Source of the DNA: Microcoleus sp. bin48.metabat.b7b8b9.023
GTDB lineage: Bacteria; Cyanobacteriota; Cyanobacteriia; Cyanobacteriales; Microcoleaceae
Direction of reading: 5' to 3'
DNA length: 34,861 bases
Assembly: GCF_013299185.1 (NCBI RefSeq)
Contig: NZ_JAAFKG010000071.1
Span: 1 to 34,861, forward strand
Every line of letters starts with the position of its first letter. The stretch's first letter is position 1. Position numbers and translations under genes: made by a program. The notes beneath the pieces were generated by a model. The model was not told the DNA's origin and made no database searches. It worked only from the letters and a program-made list of their open reading frames with translations. Shown here in pieces: positions 24,196 to 31,742 of the stretch.

Positions 24196-24693
24196 AGCTT
24201 TTCTAATAAGGTGTTACATCCTAGCACACACTTTTCATTGATGAACCTCAGCATTAATAAATCTTAATGTAAAGTGCTTGACAACTTATCCAAAGTCAGC
24301 ATTTACTAATTAATTTGCGATCGCGCGCTAATTTGAGCGACGCGGTTTCTGAGTATTTCTCGTTTTTCGTCGCAAATTTTTCTGAGAAACCGGGTTTCTT
24401 GTCCCCATAGGGAGGCCCTGTTAATGTCCTGTGCTTGACAATTTATACAAAATTAGCAATCTTCAATCTTCAATCTAAAAAATTTTCAATCTAAAATTTA
24501 AAATCTAAAATAAAATTTCCCTCCCCCACCCTTGGGCTAATAAACATCTGATTTCTGGCGGGCTTTCCCAAATAGGTTAAGATCGCTGCAAACCGAGATT
24601 TATTTACCAAAGAGAGAGAGAGGGTGCGATCGGGAAGACAAGTTTTAAAATTAAATCAAGTCCGCCCAGGTTGTCCGACTTCAAAGAGGCAGT
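24196..24693. other. Intergenic region between CHAD gene and petJ
   Basis: About 500 bases without a gene. A 28-base imperfect direct repeat beginning GTGCTTGACAA occurs at about 24277-24303 and 24432-24456. A palindrome AGAAACCGGGTTTCT lies at about 24385. From 24455 to 24520 the sequence is low-complexity (AATCTAAAAT words), followed by a GAGAGAGAGAG run at about 24613. Confidence 0.5.
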
Positions 24694-25032
24694 TTAGCCT
24701 TTCCAGTCTTTCTCAGATTGTTCGAGTACGTAGGTTGCTACATCCTCGATTTGGTCGGGCTTCAAGCGGCCGCCGAAAGCAGGCATAGCATTTTTGCCCT
24801 TAGTTACCTGAGTCGTAATAGCTTCGATAGAATTCATGCCATACTTCTCAAGAGCGCCCTTTTTCAAGGTTTTCATTGCCATAACGACGTTGCCGCCACC
24901 GATGTGACAAGCAGAACAGTTGTTGCTGAAGATTTTAGCTCCTTTAGCAGCATCTCCAGCCAGAGCAGGGCTGCTGAAGCCGAAAGTGAAAATTGTGAAC
25001 GCTAACAAGGCGATCGATAAGAGTCTTTTCAA
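24694..25032 (-). CDS. petJ: Cytochrome c6 (cytochrome c553), thylakoid lumen electron carrier
   Basis: 112 residues. A signal peptide (MKRLLSIALLAFTIFTFGF, cut after PALA) is followed by a class I c-type cytochrome with heme site CSACH (39-43), axial Met83 in NAMPAFGGRL, and the C-terminal EDVATYVLEQSEKDW helix with its conserved Trp. It carries electrons from cytochrome b6f to photosystem I or oxidase, in place of plastocyanin when copper is low. The start codon is TTG (25032), fixed by GAGGAG seven bases upstream. It is third in the psbV-psbV2-petJ order seen in several cyanobacteria, with a 127-base gap that could hold its own promoter. Confidence 0.95.
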   Translation of the reverse strand: MKRLLSIALLAFTIFTFGFSSPALAGDAAKGAKIFSNNCSACHIGGGNVVMAMKTLKKGALEKYGMNSIEAITTQVTKGKNAMPAFGGRLKPDQIEDVATYVLEQSEKDWKG

Positions 25033-25159
25033 CGCAGTTCTCCTCTAATGGACACACAAAGGGTGATTCTTTAATTATTTTACCTGATTAAAACAGGCGC
25101 GATCGCGACTAGGCGATTGCTTTCTCCCGAGTAATTTACCACTTTTTGGCAGTGGCAGT

Positions 25160-25660
25160 TCAACTCTCAAAATTATCCACGCCCCAGCCCGGAGCTTTCT
25201 GAGCGGCCCGGATCACAAAAGCAGCCAAATTTTCAACCTCAGTCTGTGGCATCCAGCTTTCGGGTACTTGGCGGCACCAAAAAGTTTCCTCACTGCCGTC
25301 ATAAGTCATAGGCTCTCTCAGGTATGACACCAAACTATTGATGTTGGTGCGGGGAGGCGTTGCCCCCTGGAGATCTGCCAAAGACAGAGATATCATCGGA
25401 TCCGGCAAAGTTGCTCCTCCGACGTGGCAATTCATGCAATTTTGCTCGAACAACACCTTGCCCACAGACAAATCCTGAGCGGAAAACAACCGAGTGTTTC
25501 CCTCAGCGTCCAATTCTAGTGCTACAGGTTCCTTGGCTTGTAAATATCTATTCACGTAAGAATCGCCAGCAGCCAAAACAGGTTGAGGAGCCAGCAGCAG
25601 GAGCGGCAAAATAATTAACATCCCCAACAAAAAGCAGAGAAAAACACCACGATGCAGCAT
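25160..25660 (-). CDS. psbV2: PsbV2, cytochrome c550-like protein
   Basis: 166 residues. The signal peptide ends near PVLA (about residue 29). The heme site is CMNCH (75-79). The region SLVSYLREPMTYDGSEE aligns with PsbV, but the PsbV axial His is replaced by the FWCRQVPESWMP block with Cys129. From established work, Thermosynechococcus PsbV2 has an unusual His/Cys heme ligation, which this Cys fits. Its role is not settled; it can partly stand in for PsbV on the lumenal side of photosystem II. It lies between psbV and petJ. Confidence 0.88.
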   Translation of the reverse strand: MLHRGVFLCFLLGMLIILPLLLLAPQPVLAAGDSYVNRYLQAKEPVALELDAEGNTRLFSAQDLSVGKVLFEQNCMNCHVGGATLPDPMISLSLADLQGATPPRTNINSLVSYLREPMTYDGSEETFWCRQVPESWMPQTEVENLAAFVIRAAQKAPGWGVDNFES

Positions 25661-25908
25661 AAAGGCGTAGAAAAGTCAATAATCCACTAACATTTGCTCG
25701 TACAATCGAATTTTTTTTGTTGCGCTCTGACTTTCGTCAGTATCAACGAGTCCGCTATCTCAAGTCAGCGACTTCCACTCGGAAGAATCAATCAACCAGG
25801 GGTAAATTTGAGATTTCAGATTTTCGATAGAAAAACGGCGAGCCAGCAATCCTTGCCAAATCCCAGCCCCTCTCAATCCAAAATCCAAAATCTCAAATTT
25901 AAAATTGA

Positions 25909-26397
25909 TTAGCGAGCGCCTTTGCCACCAGCCCACTGGCGGGAGATAATTTTCGGCTGCAACAGAATGTGACCGGCAATCGCGTACAAATCTTCATCCG
26001 AGAGATTTCTCATCTCAGCGAAAATATCCGCACTCTTCATGCTCGGATGCAGTTCCGAAATTTCTTGAAACCCGTCATAAGTCGTGGGATTTTTCATATA
26101 GTCCACGAGCGACTCAATATTATTGCGGGGTGGGTTGGCCAAAGCCAGAGTTTCCGGACTCAAATTGAGGTTCGGGTCAGTTTTTGTCATGCCCGCAGCG
26201 TGACATTGAGCACAAGTATTTTGGAACAGGCGTTTGCCTTGCTGGACTTGTTTGAGGCTCAGCACTACCGGAGCGCCCTTGTCATTTAAAGTTACAGTCC
26301 GAAGTTCAGGACTCAGTTCGACAGCCATTGCGCTGCTGACAAATAACTGAAATGTCAAGAATACAGCGGTCAGAGCAATGAAATATCTTTTAAGCAT
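25909..26397 (-). CDS. psbV: Photosystem II cytochrome c550 (PsbV)
   Basis: 162 residues. Signal peptide to about AMA, then VELSPELRTVTLND. Heme site CAQCH, the ANPPRNNIESLVDYMKNPTT block, axial His in EISELHPSMKSADIF and the AGHILLQPKIISRQWAGG end match the family closely. It is an extrinsic lumenal subunit that stabilises the oxygen-evolving Mn4CaO5 cluster. The C-terminus ends GGKGAR, whereas many PsbV proteins end in GGK followed by Ile-Tyr-Tyr. The start ATG has AAGGAG just upstream. 250 bases of noncoding DNA separate it from psbV2. Confidence 0.96.
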   Translation of the reverse strand: MLKRYFIALTAVFLTFQLFVSSAMAVELSPELRTVTLNDKGAPVVLSLKQVQQGKRLFQNTCAQCHAAGMTKTDPNLNLSPETLALANPPRNNIESLVDYMKNPTTYDGFQEISELHPSMKSADIFAEMRNLSDEDLYAIAGHILLQPKIISRQWAGGKGAR

Positions 26398-26546
26398 GGT
26401 TCTCCTTAAAAAAATCCGGCAAATTATTGAACGCTAAGAGAGTATAGCTGGCAAACAGATTTCTGTTCAAAATTCCTTTCTTTGGCGACAACTGGCGAAA
26501 GTTTGTGCAGCCATACCTTTAAAGGTAGAGGAATTTTGCGATCGAT

Positions 26547-26738
26547 CTAATCTGCAATTCGTTTTGAGTCGCGCCTTTTTTCGAGAGCGGACATAATTGC
26601 CTTAACATCTTCCAAAGCCAAACGGGTTTGAGGGTGTTTGTAGGCAATTTCCAGCTCATCACACAAGCGGAGCACGTCTTCAACAGGGACGTTGAAGTCT
26701 TCTGCTATTTCTGCGATGGACAGGTCTGCAAAACCCAT
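26547..26738 (-). CDS. Small conserved cyanobacterial protein, IF-2 N-terminal-like fold
   Basis: 63 residues: SIAEIAEDFNVPVEDVLRLC, then DELEIAYKHPQTRLALEDVK and a basic end. The pattern (short helices, LAxxxNVxxxxVxxxCDxLGI-like) resembles the small helical domain at the N-terminus of bacterial IF-2 or an HTH. I know similar small genes in cyanobacteria but no proven function. It is the first gene upstream of psbV on the same strand, separated by 150 bases, and follows the terminator of the RNA candidate. Confidence 0.7.
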   Translation of the reverse strand: MGFADLSIAEIAEDFNVPVEDVLRLCDELEIAYKHPQTRLALEDVKAIMSALEKRRDSKRIAD

Positions 26739-26825
26739 AATTTTCAGGTCGCTGACGGGTCAGAATTGAGTTGACGGCTATTGAATGAAAGGCGGACAAT
26801 TTAACAAAGCGCTGTTAGCTGTCAT

Positions 26826-26857
26826 AAAAAAACTCGGTAAGTGGGAAACGAGCGAGT
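26826..26857 (-). terminator. Rho-independent terminator of the RNA candidate
   Basis: On the minus strand ACTCG (26857-26853) pairs with CGAGT (26836-26832), followed directly by a run of T residues (26832-26826). A register-shifted CTCG/CGAG pairing is also possible. It separates the RNA candidate from the 63-residue gene at 26738. Confidence 0.6.
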
Positions 26858-27194
26858 CTTTAGACCTGAGAGGAAAACTCCAAGAGCGGTTTCAACCGCC
26901 TTGAATCCCCCTTTCGGGGTTAGAGGGGTATGGTTGCCCCTCTGTGGAGATATGGTTGTCTCCGAATCCCTTTCGGGTAATGTTCGCTTCGCCAATGTTA
27001 TAAGGGCTTGTTAGGCTAGCAGCACTGTTTCAGTGACTTTAAAACTGTTTAACCACTAGCGACAGAGCGGAAAACTAGCGTCGCATTCTCCGGTGTCATG
27101 ACCTGAATAACGTAGTCAGTTAAGACTTAGGCTGGTCAGTACAGCTTGCAATTTCTTACAAGCTCAGTGGCGTTGACTCCCTGAGTTACTGACC
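26826..27194 (-). ncRNA. Candidate structured non-coding RNA, about 370 nt, family unknown
   Basis: No credible protein frame exists here, but dense helices do. In minus-strand order: GGTCAGTA (27194-27187) closes on TACTGACC (27141-27134) around two inner stems (CTCAG/CTGAG and GCTTG/CAAGC), a three-way junction. Then come GCGAC/GTCGC (27084-27059), CACTG-AAA-CAGTG (27035-27023), CCC-GAAA-GGG (about 26977-26968), GGAGA/TCTCC (26963-26946), AGAGGGG/CCCCTCT (26943-26922), CCCC-GAAA-GGGG (26919-26907) and GCGGTT/AACCGC (26899-26886). Two loops are GNRA on the minus strand, and a rho-independent terminator follows, so the minus strand is favoured. I see no RNase P, tmRNA or SRP RNA signatures. 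Confidence 0.6.
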
Positions 27195-27250
27195 TGTTAG
27201 TTTGTTCTGAGATTTTGTGCGATCGCCAGCTAACTAACCACTAACTAACA

Positions 27251-27376
27251 CTAAGCATTTTTGCTCATCCAAACTTCAAACTCCATCAACTTCCAACCAA
27301 TATCATCCCATTGCCGCGTCTTTATTATCAATAGGACTTGGGCGCGCAGGACTAAAAACCCCGTATCTGCGTGCAT
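27251..27376 (-). pseudogene. C-terminal gene remnant, unidentified
   Basis: A 41-codon frame whose last 29 residues (VLLIIKTRQWDDIGWKLMEF then EVWMSKNA) look like a real protein end. Its first dozen codons (MHADTGFLVLR) are encoded by one arm of an AAAAACCCC/GGGTTTTT hairpin repeat (about 27354-27420). A dispersed repeat seems to have replaced the 5' part of a gene. I cannot name the family. The rest of 27195-27581 shows nothing else I can support. Confidence 0.35.
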
Positions 27377-27581
27377 TTCTCGCTACCAAACTTCATGTTT
27401 TTCGTAGAAACCAGGGTTTTTGGGGAATTCCTCTGACATTTTCGTCTTTGGCGGACTCACCAACAGACGGGGCGATTTTCCATTTTTCGATTTGAGATTT
27501 ACTCCACAGGTGTCTTATGGGGCTTGAACTTTGGTCGAAAATTTTGATCGGTTCGCCACAGGAGTCATCCGGCGCAGCAGC

Positions 27582-28535
27582 TTAGGGAGAAAGCTTGAAA
27601 GCGTGAGTCGGTGCCGCCACAGCGTGGTGGCTTTCGGTAGCATCGTGGGCGGGGAATTCCGAGTCTGCCAAGAAAGGCTGGGGCTGGTGGAGGCTGATGA
27701 GTCCAGCCAGAGTTTTCTTTAATTGAGTTCGGGGTACGATCAAGTCTACAAAACCGTGGGCGAAGGAGTATTCGGAAGTTTGATAATTTTCCGGCAGCTT
27801 TTCGCGCAGAGTTTGCTCGATTACCCGGCCCCCCGTAAAGGCTACTGTAGCTTTTGGCTCTGCAATTATAATGTCTCCCAACATGGCAAAACTAGCGGTG
27901 ACGCCGCCGGTGGTCGGGTGGGTCAAAATTGGGATGTAAAGCAGTCTCGCTTCCCGGTGGCGTTCCAGAGCCCCGGAAATCTTAGCCATTTGCATGAGGC
28001 TGAGCATTCCTTCCTGCATTCTCGCACCGCCGGAAGCGCAGACAATGAGTACGGGTAAGCGTTCCCGTGTGGCGTGTTCGATGAGGCGAGTCAGTTTTTC
28101 TCCGACAACTGAGCCCATGCTGCCGCCGATGAACTGAAATTCCATGACTCCGAGGGCGACGGGCAAATTTTCGATTTGGCCGGTGCCTGTTTCTACGGCG
28201 TCTAGGTGGCCTGTTTTTTCTTGAAATTCTCTGAGTCGATCGCTATATTTTTTGCGATCGCGAAATTTCAGCGGATCGGTGGCCTGGAGATTTCCGTTAA
28301 TGGGTGTCCAGGTATTGGGGTCGATCAACTGCTCGATGCGATCGTCACTGTAAACTCTGATATGATGCCCGCATTCCAAGCAAACCATTTGATTTGCTCG
28401 CAGGTCTTTGGTATAACTCAGGGCATCGCAAGCTGTGCATTTATTCCAAAGTCCGTCGGCAATTTCTCGTTCCGGCCGTTCTTGGGAGTTCGGTACTGAT
28501 TTTCGTCGATTTGCAAACCAATCAAATAGAGACAT
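27582..28535 (-). CDS. accD: Acetyl-CoA carboxylase carboxyltransferase beta subunit
   Basis: About 317 residues from MSLFDWFANRRK. It transfers the carboxyl group from biotin to acetyl-CoA with AccA, the first committed step of fatty acid synthesis. The zinc ribbon has Cys33, Cys36, Cys52 and Cys55 (KCTACDALSY, VCLECGHH). The crotonase-like core includes VVGEKLTRLIEHATRERLPV, SGGARMQEGMLSLMQMAK and TTGGVTASFAMLGD. A longer upstream frame exists only because the STRR block and the remnant of the next gene are open in frame; length and family alignment support the start at 28535. The gene is directly downstream of the STRR at 28545. Confidence 0.96.
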   Translation of the reverse strand: MSLFDWFANRRKSVPNSQERPEREIADGLWNKCTACDALSYTKDLRANQMVCLECGHHIRVYSDDRIEQLIDPNTWTPINGNLQATDPLKFRDRKKYSDRLREFQEKTGHLDAVETGTGQIENLPVALGVMEFQFIGGSMGSVVGEKLTRLIEHATRERLPVLIVCASGGARMQEGMLSLMQMAKISGALERHREARLLYIPILTHPTTGGVTASFAMLGDIIIAEPKATVAFTGGRVIEQTLREKLPENYQTSEYSFAHGFVDLIVPRTQLKKTLAGLISLHQPQPFLADSEFPAHDATESHHAVAAPTHAFKLSP

Positions 28536-28544
28536 TAAAAGTTG

Positions 28545-28624
28545 GGAATTGTTAACTGTTGACTGTTGACTGTTGACTGTTGACTGTTGACTGTTAACTG
28601 TTAACTGTTGACTGTTAACTGTTA
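28545..28624. repeat. STRR heptamer block upstream of accD
   Basis: Ten or so units of ACTGTTG/ACTGTTA between the accD start and the 3' end of the broken DUF2007-type gene. The stop codon of that gene (28615-28617) lies inside the repeat, as for tenA and the gene at 16834. Confidence 0.9.
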
Positions 28625-28816
28625 GATTCGGGTTCCTCTTCAATCGGACTGATGAGGAGCGATGCTGTCTGCTGGTGTTCTGGAAGAACTTGCAGGGCTG
28701 TAGCACTTCCTGCCCCTAAATAAGATGCTATGCCTAAGTCAACAATCCGAGCTGGGATTTGATGAGCAGCGAGGATTTGCTGCATCAATTCCGCTTCCCA
28801 GCGAAAGCTAGTAGTT

Positions 28817-28960
28817 TTGACACTCCCCGCGCATGAATGCGGGGGATTCTTCTCTCAGCGAGCCAACTTACCCGAGTAGGTTTGCACCAACTAGAATAGA
28901 GGTCGGTTCTCCAGAAGCGTTGCTTGCGTCGAGCGCAAAGGTTCCGGTATGCCCTACCGT
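28817..28960 (-). ncRNA. Predicted TnpB guide RNA (reRNA/omegaRNA), second element
   Basis: The right end has a strong hairpin (CCCCGC, loop, GCGGGG-like, about 28825-28847) and then GTGTCAA (28823-28817). The guide would be the flanking AACTACTAGCTTTCGCTGGG (complement of 28797-28816), which is the 3' half of the interrupted gene. TTAC plus this guide rebuilds the empty site. The 5' limit is a guess. Confidence 0.5.
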
Positions 28961-30046
28961 ACCCAATCCTGAGTTAAGGATGTTAATACCAGCGTTGTGG
29001 TCGCGATCTAACTTACAGCCACATTGACAAATATGAGTGCGCGCAGACAATGACTTTTTCACAATGGAGCCGCAGCTAGAGCATTCTTGGGACGTGTAGG
29101 CAGGATTCACCGCAATAGTTGCCCGTTTAAATACCTTACCAAAATACTCTAGCCAAACTCGAAATTGATACCATCCAGCGTCATTAATTGACTTAGCTAG
29201 ACAATGATTTTTAACTAGATTCTTAATCCGCAAATCTTCGTAGACCACTACATCGTTAGATGTGATTACGCACCGCGCCAGTTTGATAGCATGGTCTTTG
29301 CGTTGCCTACTTATTTTGAGGTGAACTCTAGCTAATTTGACTCTAGCTTTACGCCTATTTTTAGAGCCTTTGACTTTGCGATAAACCAGTCTTTGCGACC
29401 GTTTCATCTTTTTTTCGCCAGTTCGGTAAAACCGAGGATTTTCAACCTTGTTGCCCAAGGAATCGGTATAAAAAGACTCTAGCCCAACATCTAGACCGAT
29501 AGTTTTATGAGTTGGTTGGATCTTTTCTTCTCGATCTATTTGGATGCAGAATTGAACGTAGTAGCCATCCGCACGCTTTACCAATCTCACCCGTTTAATC
29601 TGGTCTGGTTGATAGAAATTTAGGTCACGAGTGCCTTTCATTTTTAATCGACCAATCCCATTTTTATCGGTGAACGTTATCGATTTGCGATCGTCAGCTA
29701 GTTTCCATCCCGATGCTTTATATTCAACCGAGCGATTATCTTTCTGGAACTTTGGGTATCCTTTTTTGCCAGAAATCTTGGCTTTGCAGTTGTCATAAAA
29801 ACGGGAGATTGCTGACCAAGCACGTTCTGTCGCTGCCTGACGGGCGGTTGAATTGAGTTTGTCCGCAAACGAAAACTCGCGAGCCAATACCGCACTTTGT
29901 TTGCTCAAGTCATACTTTCCTGTTTTCGGAGCGTCCATCCACAAACGAATGCACTTATTCCGAATAAACTGCACAGTACGAATTGCCTCGTCAATAGCTG
30001 CGAACTGCTCTAAATTTCCGTAGGTTTTGAACTCAAAAACTAGCAT
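28868..30046 (-). CDS. tnpB: RNA-guided endonuclease TnpB (IS200/IS605 OrfB), second copy
   Basis: 392 residues from MLVFEFKTYGNLEQ, the start that aligns with the other TnpB. An in-frame start 20 codons upstream is not supported. RuvC motifs are intact: IGLDVGLESFYTDS (Asp), VVYEDLRIKN (Glu) and DRDHNAGINIL (Asp). The zinc ribbon is CSSCG plus CQCG. The SVEYKASGWKL block and the KVKGSKNRRKARVKLARVHL basic region are as in its relative. Intact motifs suggest it is or was recently an active guided nuclease that could re-cut the empty allele of the disrupted gene and favour retention of the element. Confidence 0.93.
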   Translation of the reverse strand: MLVFEFKTYGNLEQFAAIDEAIRTVQFIRNKCIRLWMDAPKTGKYDLSKQSAVLAREFSFADKLNSTARQAATERAWSAISRFYDNCKAKISGKKGYPKFQKDNRSVEYKASGWKLADDRKSITFTDKNGIGRLKMKGTRDLNFYQPDQIKRVRLVKRADGYYVQFCIQIDREEKIQPTHKTIGLDVGLESFYTDSLGNKVENPRFYRTGEKKMKRSQRLVYRKVKGSKNRRKARVKLARVHLKISRQRKDHAIKLARCVITSNDVVVYEDLRIKNLVKNHCLAKSINDAGWYQFRVWLEYFGKVFKRATIAVNPAYTSQECSSCGSIVKKSLSARTHICQCGCKLDRDHNAGINILNSGLGTVGHTGTFALDASNASGEPTSILVGANLLG

Positions 30047-30275
30047 CGATTTACTTGGTCTTACGCTAACTACTATAGCGCAAAAATAATGAATAAACAA
30101 GGGCAATCTGAAGATTGTAGGCGACGGTCGTCGCAGCCGAGTTCATCGCCACGACGGTCGTCGGGGGGCTTTCCTCTCGCCTTTCGGTAAGTGTAATCCA
30201 AGGCACGGAATAATTTTACCAATTATTGAGACGATATTGCGGTCGATCGCGCTTTGTAAGGGCAGATCCCAAACC

Positions 30276-31097
30276 CTAATTCGGGAAAAAGAACTGCAAG
30301 TAAATAGATAAGATCGGTTCTCCCCAGAGAGCCGTAATGGCTGCACCGAGAGCCAGAAACGGGCCGAAGGGCATGGGTTGACGCCGATCGAGCAATCCGA
30401 TCGCGATCGAAGAGCCACCAACCAAAGCCCCGGCTAAACAAGCGATAAATGCCGCTAGCAGCAAGAGTTTCCAGCCCAGCCAAGCTCCCATCAAGGCTGC
30501 TAATTTGGTATCGCCGCCACCCATAGCAGTCTGCCCGAAGCCGATCGATCCTGCAAGTCCGATCGCGTCAAACAGCCACAATCCGACAACTGCTCCCAAA
30601 ATTCCGTCTAGTACCAGATAGTGCACGGAGTCGATCGGGTTAAATGTCGGCCACCAACCCTTGGCGATTTGGAAAACCAATCCGAGTATCAAGCCCGATC
30701 GAGTCAAAGAATTAGGCAAAGTCATTGTATCGCAGTCAATCAAAGACAAAGCCAACAGCCAGCTAAACAAAGTCCAAAACCCCAGTGTTTGCACGCTCAC
30801 CCCAAACTGCCCATAGATGAGCAAAAACAGCAAACCCATGGCTGCTTCCACCAGGGGGTAGCGGGCAGAAATCCGACTGCGGCAGTGATTGCAGCGTCCC
30901 CGCAGCCACAGCCAACCGAAGACGGGTATATTTTCGTAAGTTCTGAGTTGATTTAAACATTTGGGACAGCGAGAAGGAGGATGTATCACCGACAAACCCG
31001 CAGGCAACCGATAGATTACCACATTTAGAAAGCTGCCGATCGCCGAGCCGATGACAAAGACGATGGCGGTGACAAGGGAATTAAAGATTATTTCCAT
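30276..31097 (-). CDS. pilD: Type IV prepilin peptidase / N-methyltransferase
   Basis: 273 residues. It cleaves the leader of type IV prepilins in the plasma membrane and methylates the new N-terminus; filamentous cyanobacteria need it for motility, hormogonia and DNA uptake. N-terminal domain: GSAIGSFLNVVIYRLP then the zinc site CPKC (44-47) and CNHC (69-72). Peptidase domain: aspartates in LIDCDTMTLPN (Asp121) and GGGDTKLAALMG (Asp197), the A24 family pair. Seven to eight hydrophobic segments. It is a single gene with no pil neighbours here; its 5' leader is an STRR block. Confidence 0.95.
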   Translation of the reverse strand: MEIIFNSLVTAIVFVIGSAIGSFLNVVIYRLPAGLSVIHPPSRCPKCLNQLRTYENIPVFGWLWLRGRCNHCRSRISARYPLVEAAMGLLFLLIYGQFGVSVQTLGFWTLFSWLLALSLIDCDTMTLPNSLTRSGLILGLVFQIAKGWWPTFNPIDSVHYLVLDGILGAVVGLWLFDAIGLAGSIGFGQTAMGGGDTKLAALMGAWLGWKLLLLAAFIACLAGALVGGSSIAIGLLDRRQPMPFGPFLALGAAITALWGEPILSIYLQFFFPN

Positions 31098-31394
31098 TAA
31101 GTTGATATTTGTTGTTTGTTATTTGTTATTTGTTGTTTGTTGTTTGTTGTTTGTTATTTGTTATTTGTTGTTTGTTGTTAGCTATTGGTCGTTAGATTGT
31201 GTTATGTAACCTTTGTAGATATCGAACCAAATTCTCTGATTTGGATGCGGACTAAAGTCCTCACTACGAACCTTTTCTTTTAAAATTGTGCGATGTGTTT
31301 TAATTTGAAACTGTCACCAATGCCCAATTCCCAATGCCCAATTCTCAATTCCCAATTCCCAATTCCCAACTGTCAACTGTCAACCGTCAACTGT
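31098..31394. repeat. Repeat-filled intergenic region (three families)
   Basis: 31105-31180 is an STRR of GTTATTT/GTTGTTT heptamers. 31245-31277 is one copy of the GCGGACTAAAGTCCTCACTA element, as in the ada array. 31316-31395 is an STRR of CCCAATT heptamers changing to CAACTGT. No gene is seen. The final TTA of the block provides the stop of the minus-strand gene that follows. Confidence 0.85.
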
Positions 31395-31655
31395 TTAATA
31401 CATTTGAGATTCAATTTCGTCAAAAGTAACAAAACGTTCACCGGGCAACAAAACGGGATGCGAAGCAAAAATTAGCTGACCTCGATCGCTTCCTTGACAG
31501 ACAACTACACCCGCCGGACGTTGCATTTGCTCGGAATGCACTTTCAAATACATACCATAGGCCGATCGAGCAACTCGGATCAAATCGGGAGCGATCAAGC
31601 TGTGACTTTGGGAAATTTCTATCTGGTGTTCTGAGTTGGGCTGGTATCGGGTCAC
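31395..31655 (-). CDS. Conserved hypothetical protein
   Basis: 86 residues with an alpha/beta pattern and no membrane segment: SLIAPDLIRVARSAYGMYLK, RPAGVVVCQGSDRGQLIFAS, HPVLLPGERFVTFDEIESQM. It reads like an ordinary soluble protein, and I believe similar ones occur in other cyanobacteria, but I know of no function. It is transcribed divergently from the cyclase gene 88 bases away, so the two could share control. The stop is formed by the edge of the STRR. Confidence 0.65.
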   Translation of the reverse strand: MTRYQPNSEHQIEISQSHSLIAPDLIRVARSAYGMYLKVHSEQMQRPAGVVVCQGSDRGQLIFASHPVLLPGERFVTFDEIESQMY

Positions 31656-31742
31656 GGGAAACTTATGATAATGGTAGAGGTCTAGCTATTGATGTTGGCT
31701 TGAGATCGATCGAACTTACCTTATTTTTTAAGAATAGACTAG

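Larger units (their letters stand above)
28817..30186 (-). mobile_element. IS200/IS605-superfamily element with tnpB only, inserted in a gene
   Basis: 1370 bases, lying directly 3' of TTAC (complement of 30187-30190) with no target duplication, as expected for this family. The left end carries GAAAGCCCC and two copies of the palindrome CGACGGTCGTCG (30122-30133, 30152-30163); the right end hairpin leads to GTGTCAA. No tnpA is present. Confidence 0.85.
28615..30206 (-). pseudogene. DUF2007-type small signalling protein gene, split by a tnpB element
   Basis: The 5' piece is GTG CCT TGG ATT ACA CTT AC (30206-30187), encoding MPWITL and part of a Thr codon. The 3' piece (28816-28615) encodes TTSFRWEAELMQQILAAHQI, PARIVDLGIASYLGAGSATA, LQVLPEHQQTASLLISPIEE and a short tail. 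Joining base 30187 to 28816 restores one frame of about 72 codons with no lost base: MPWITLTTTSFRWEAEL. The sequence matches the small DUF2007 (putative signal-transducing) proteins common in cyanobacteria, from memory. The insertion after codon 6 must inactivate it unless the element is precisely excised. Confidence 0.78.

Noticed and set aside
26826..27194. RNase P RNA, tmRNA or group I/II intron
   Set aside because: No GGAAAGUCC-type P4 motif, no tRNA-like 3' CCA end or tag reading frame, no domain V or intron core motifs could be found by eye on either strand. A covariance-model search would be decisive.
28536..28706. N-terminal extension of AccD across the STRR
   Set aside because: The added residues are heptamer translation (TVNSQQS repeats) joined to an out-of-frame part of the DUF2007-type gene. 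MSLFDWFANRRK is the family start.
30047..30106. 20-residue N-terminal extension of the second TnpB
   Set aside because: The other TnpB begins at the equivalent of MLVFEFK, and the extension lies in the element's left end.
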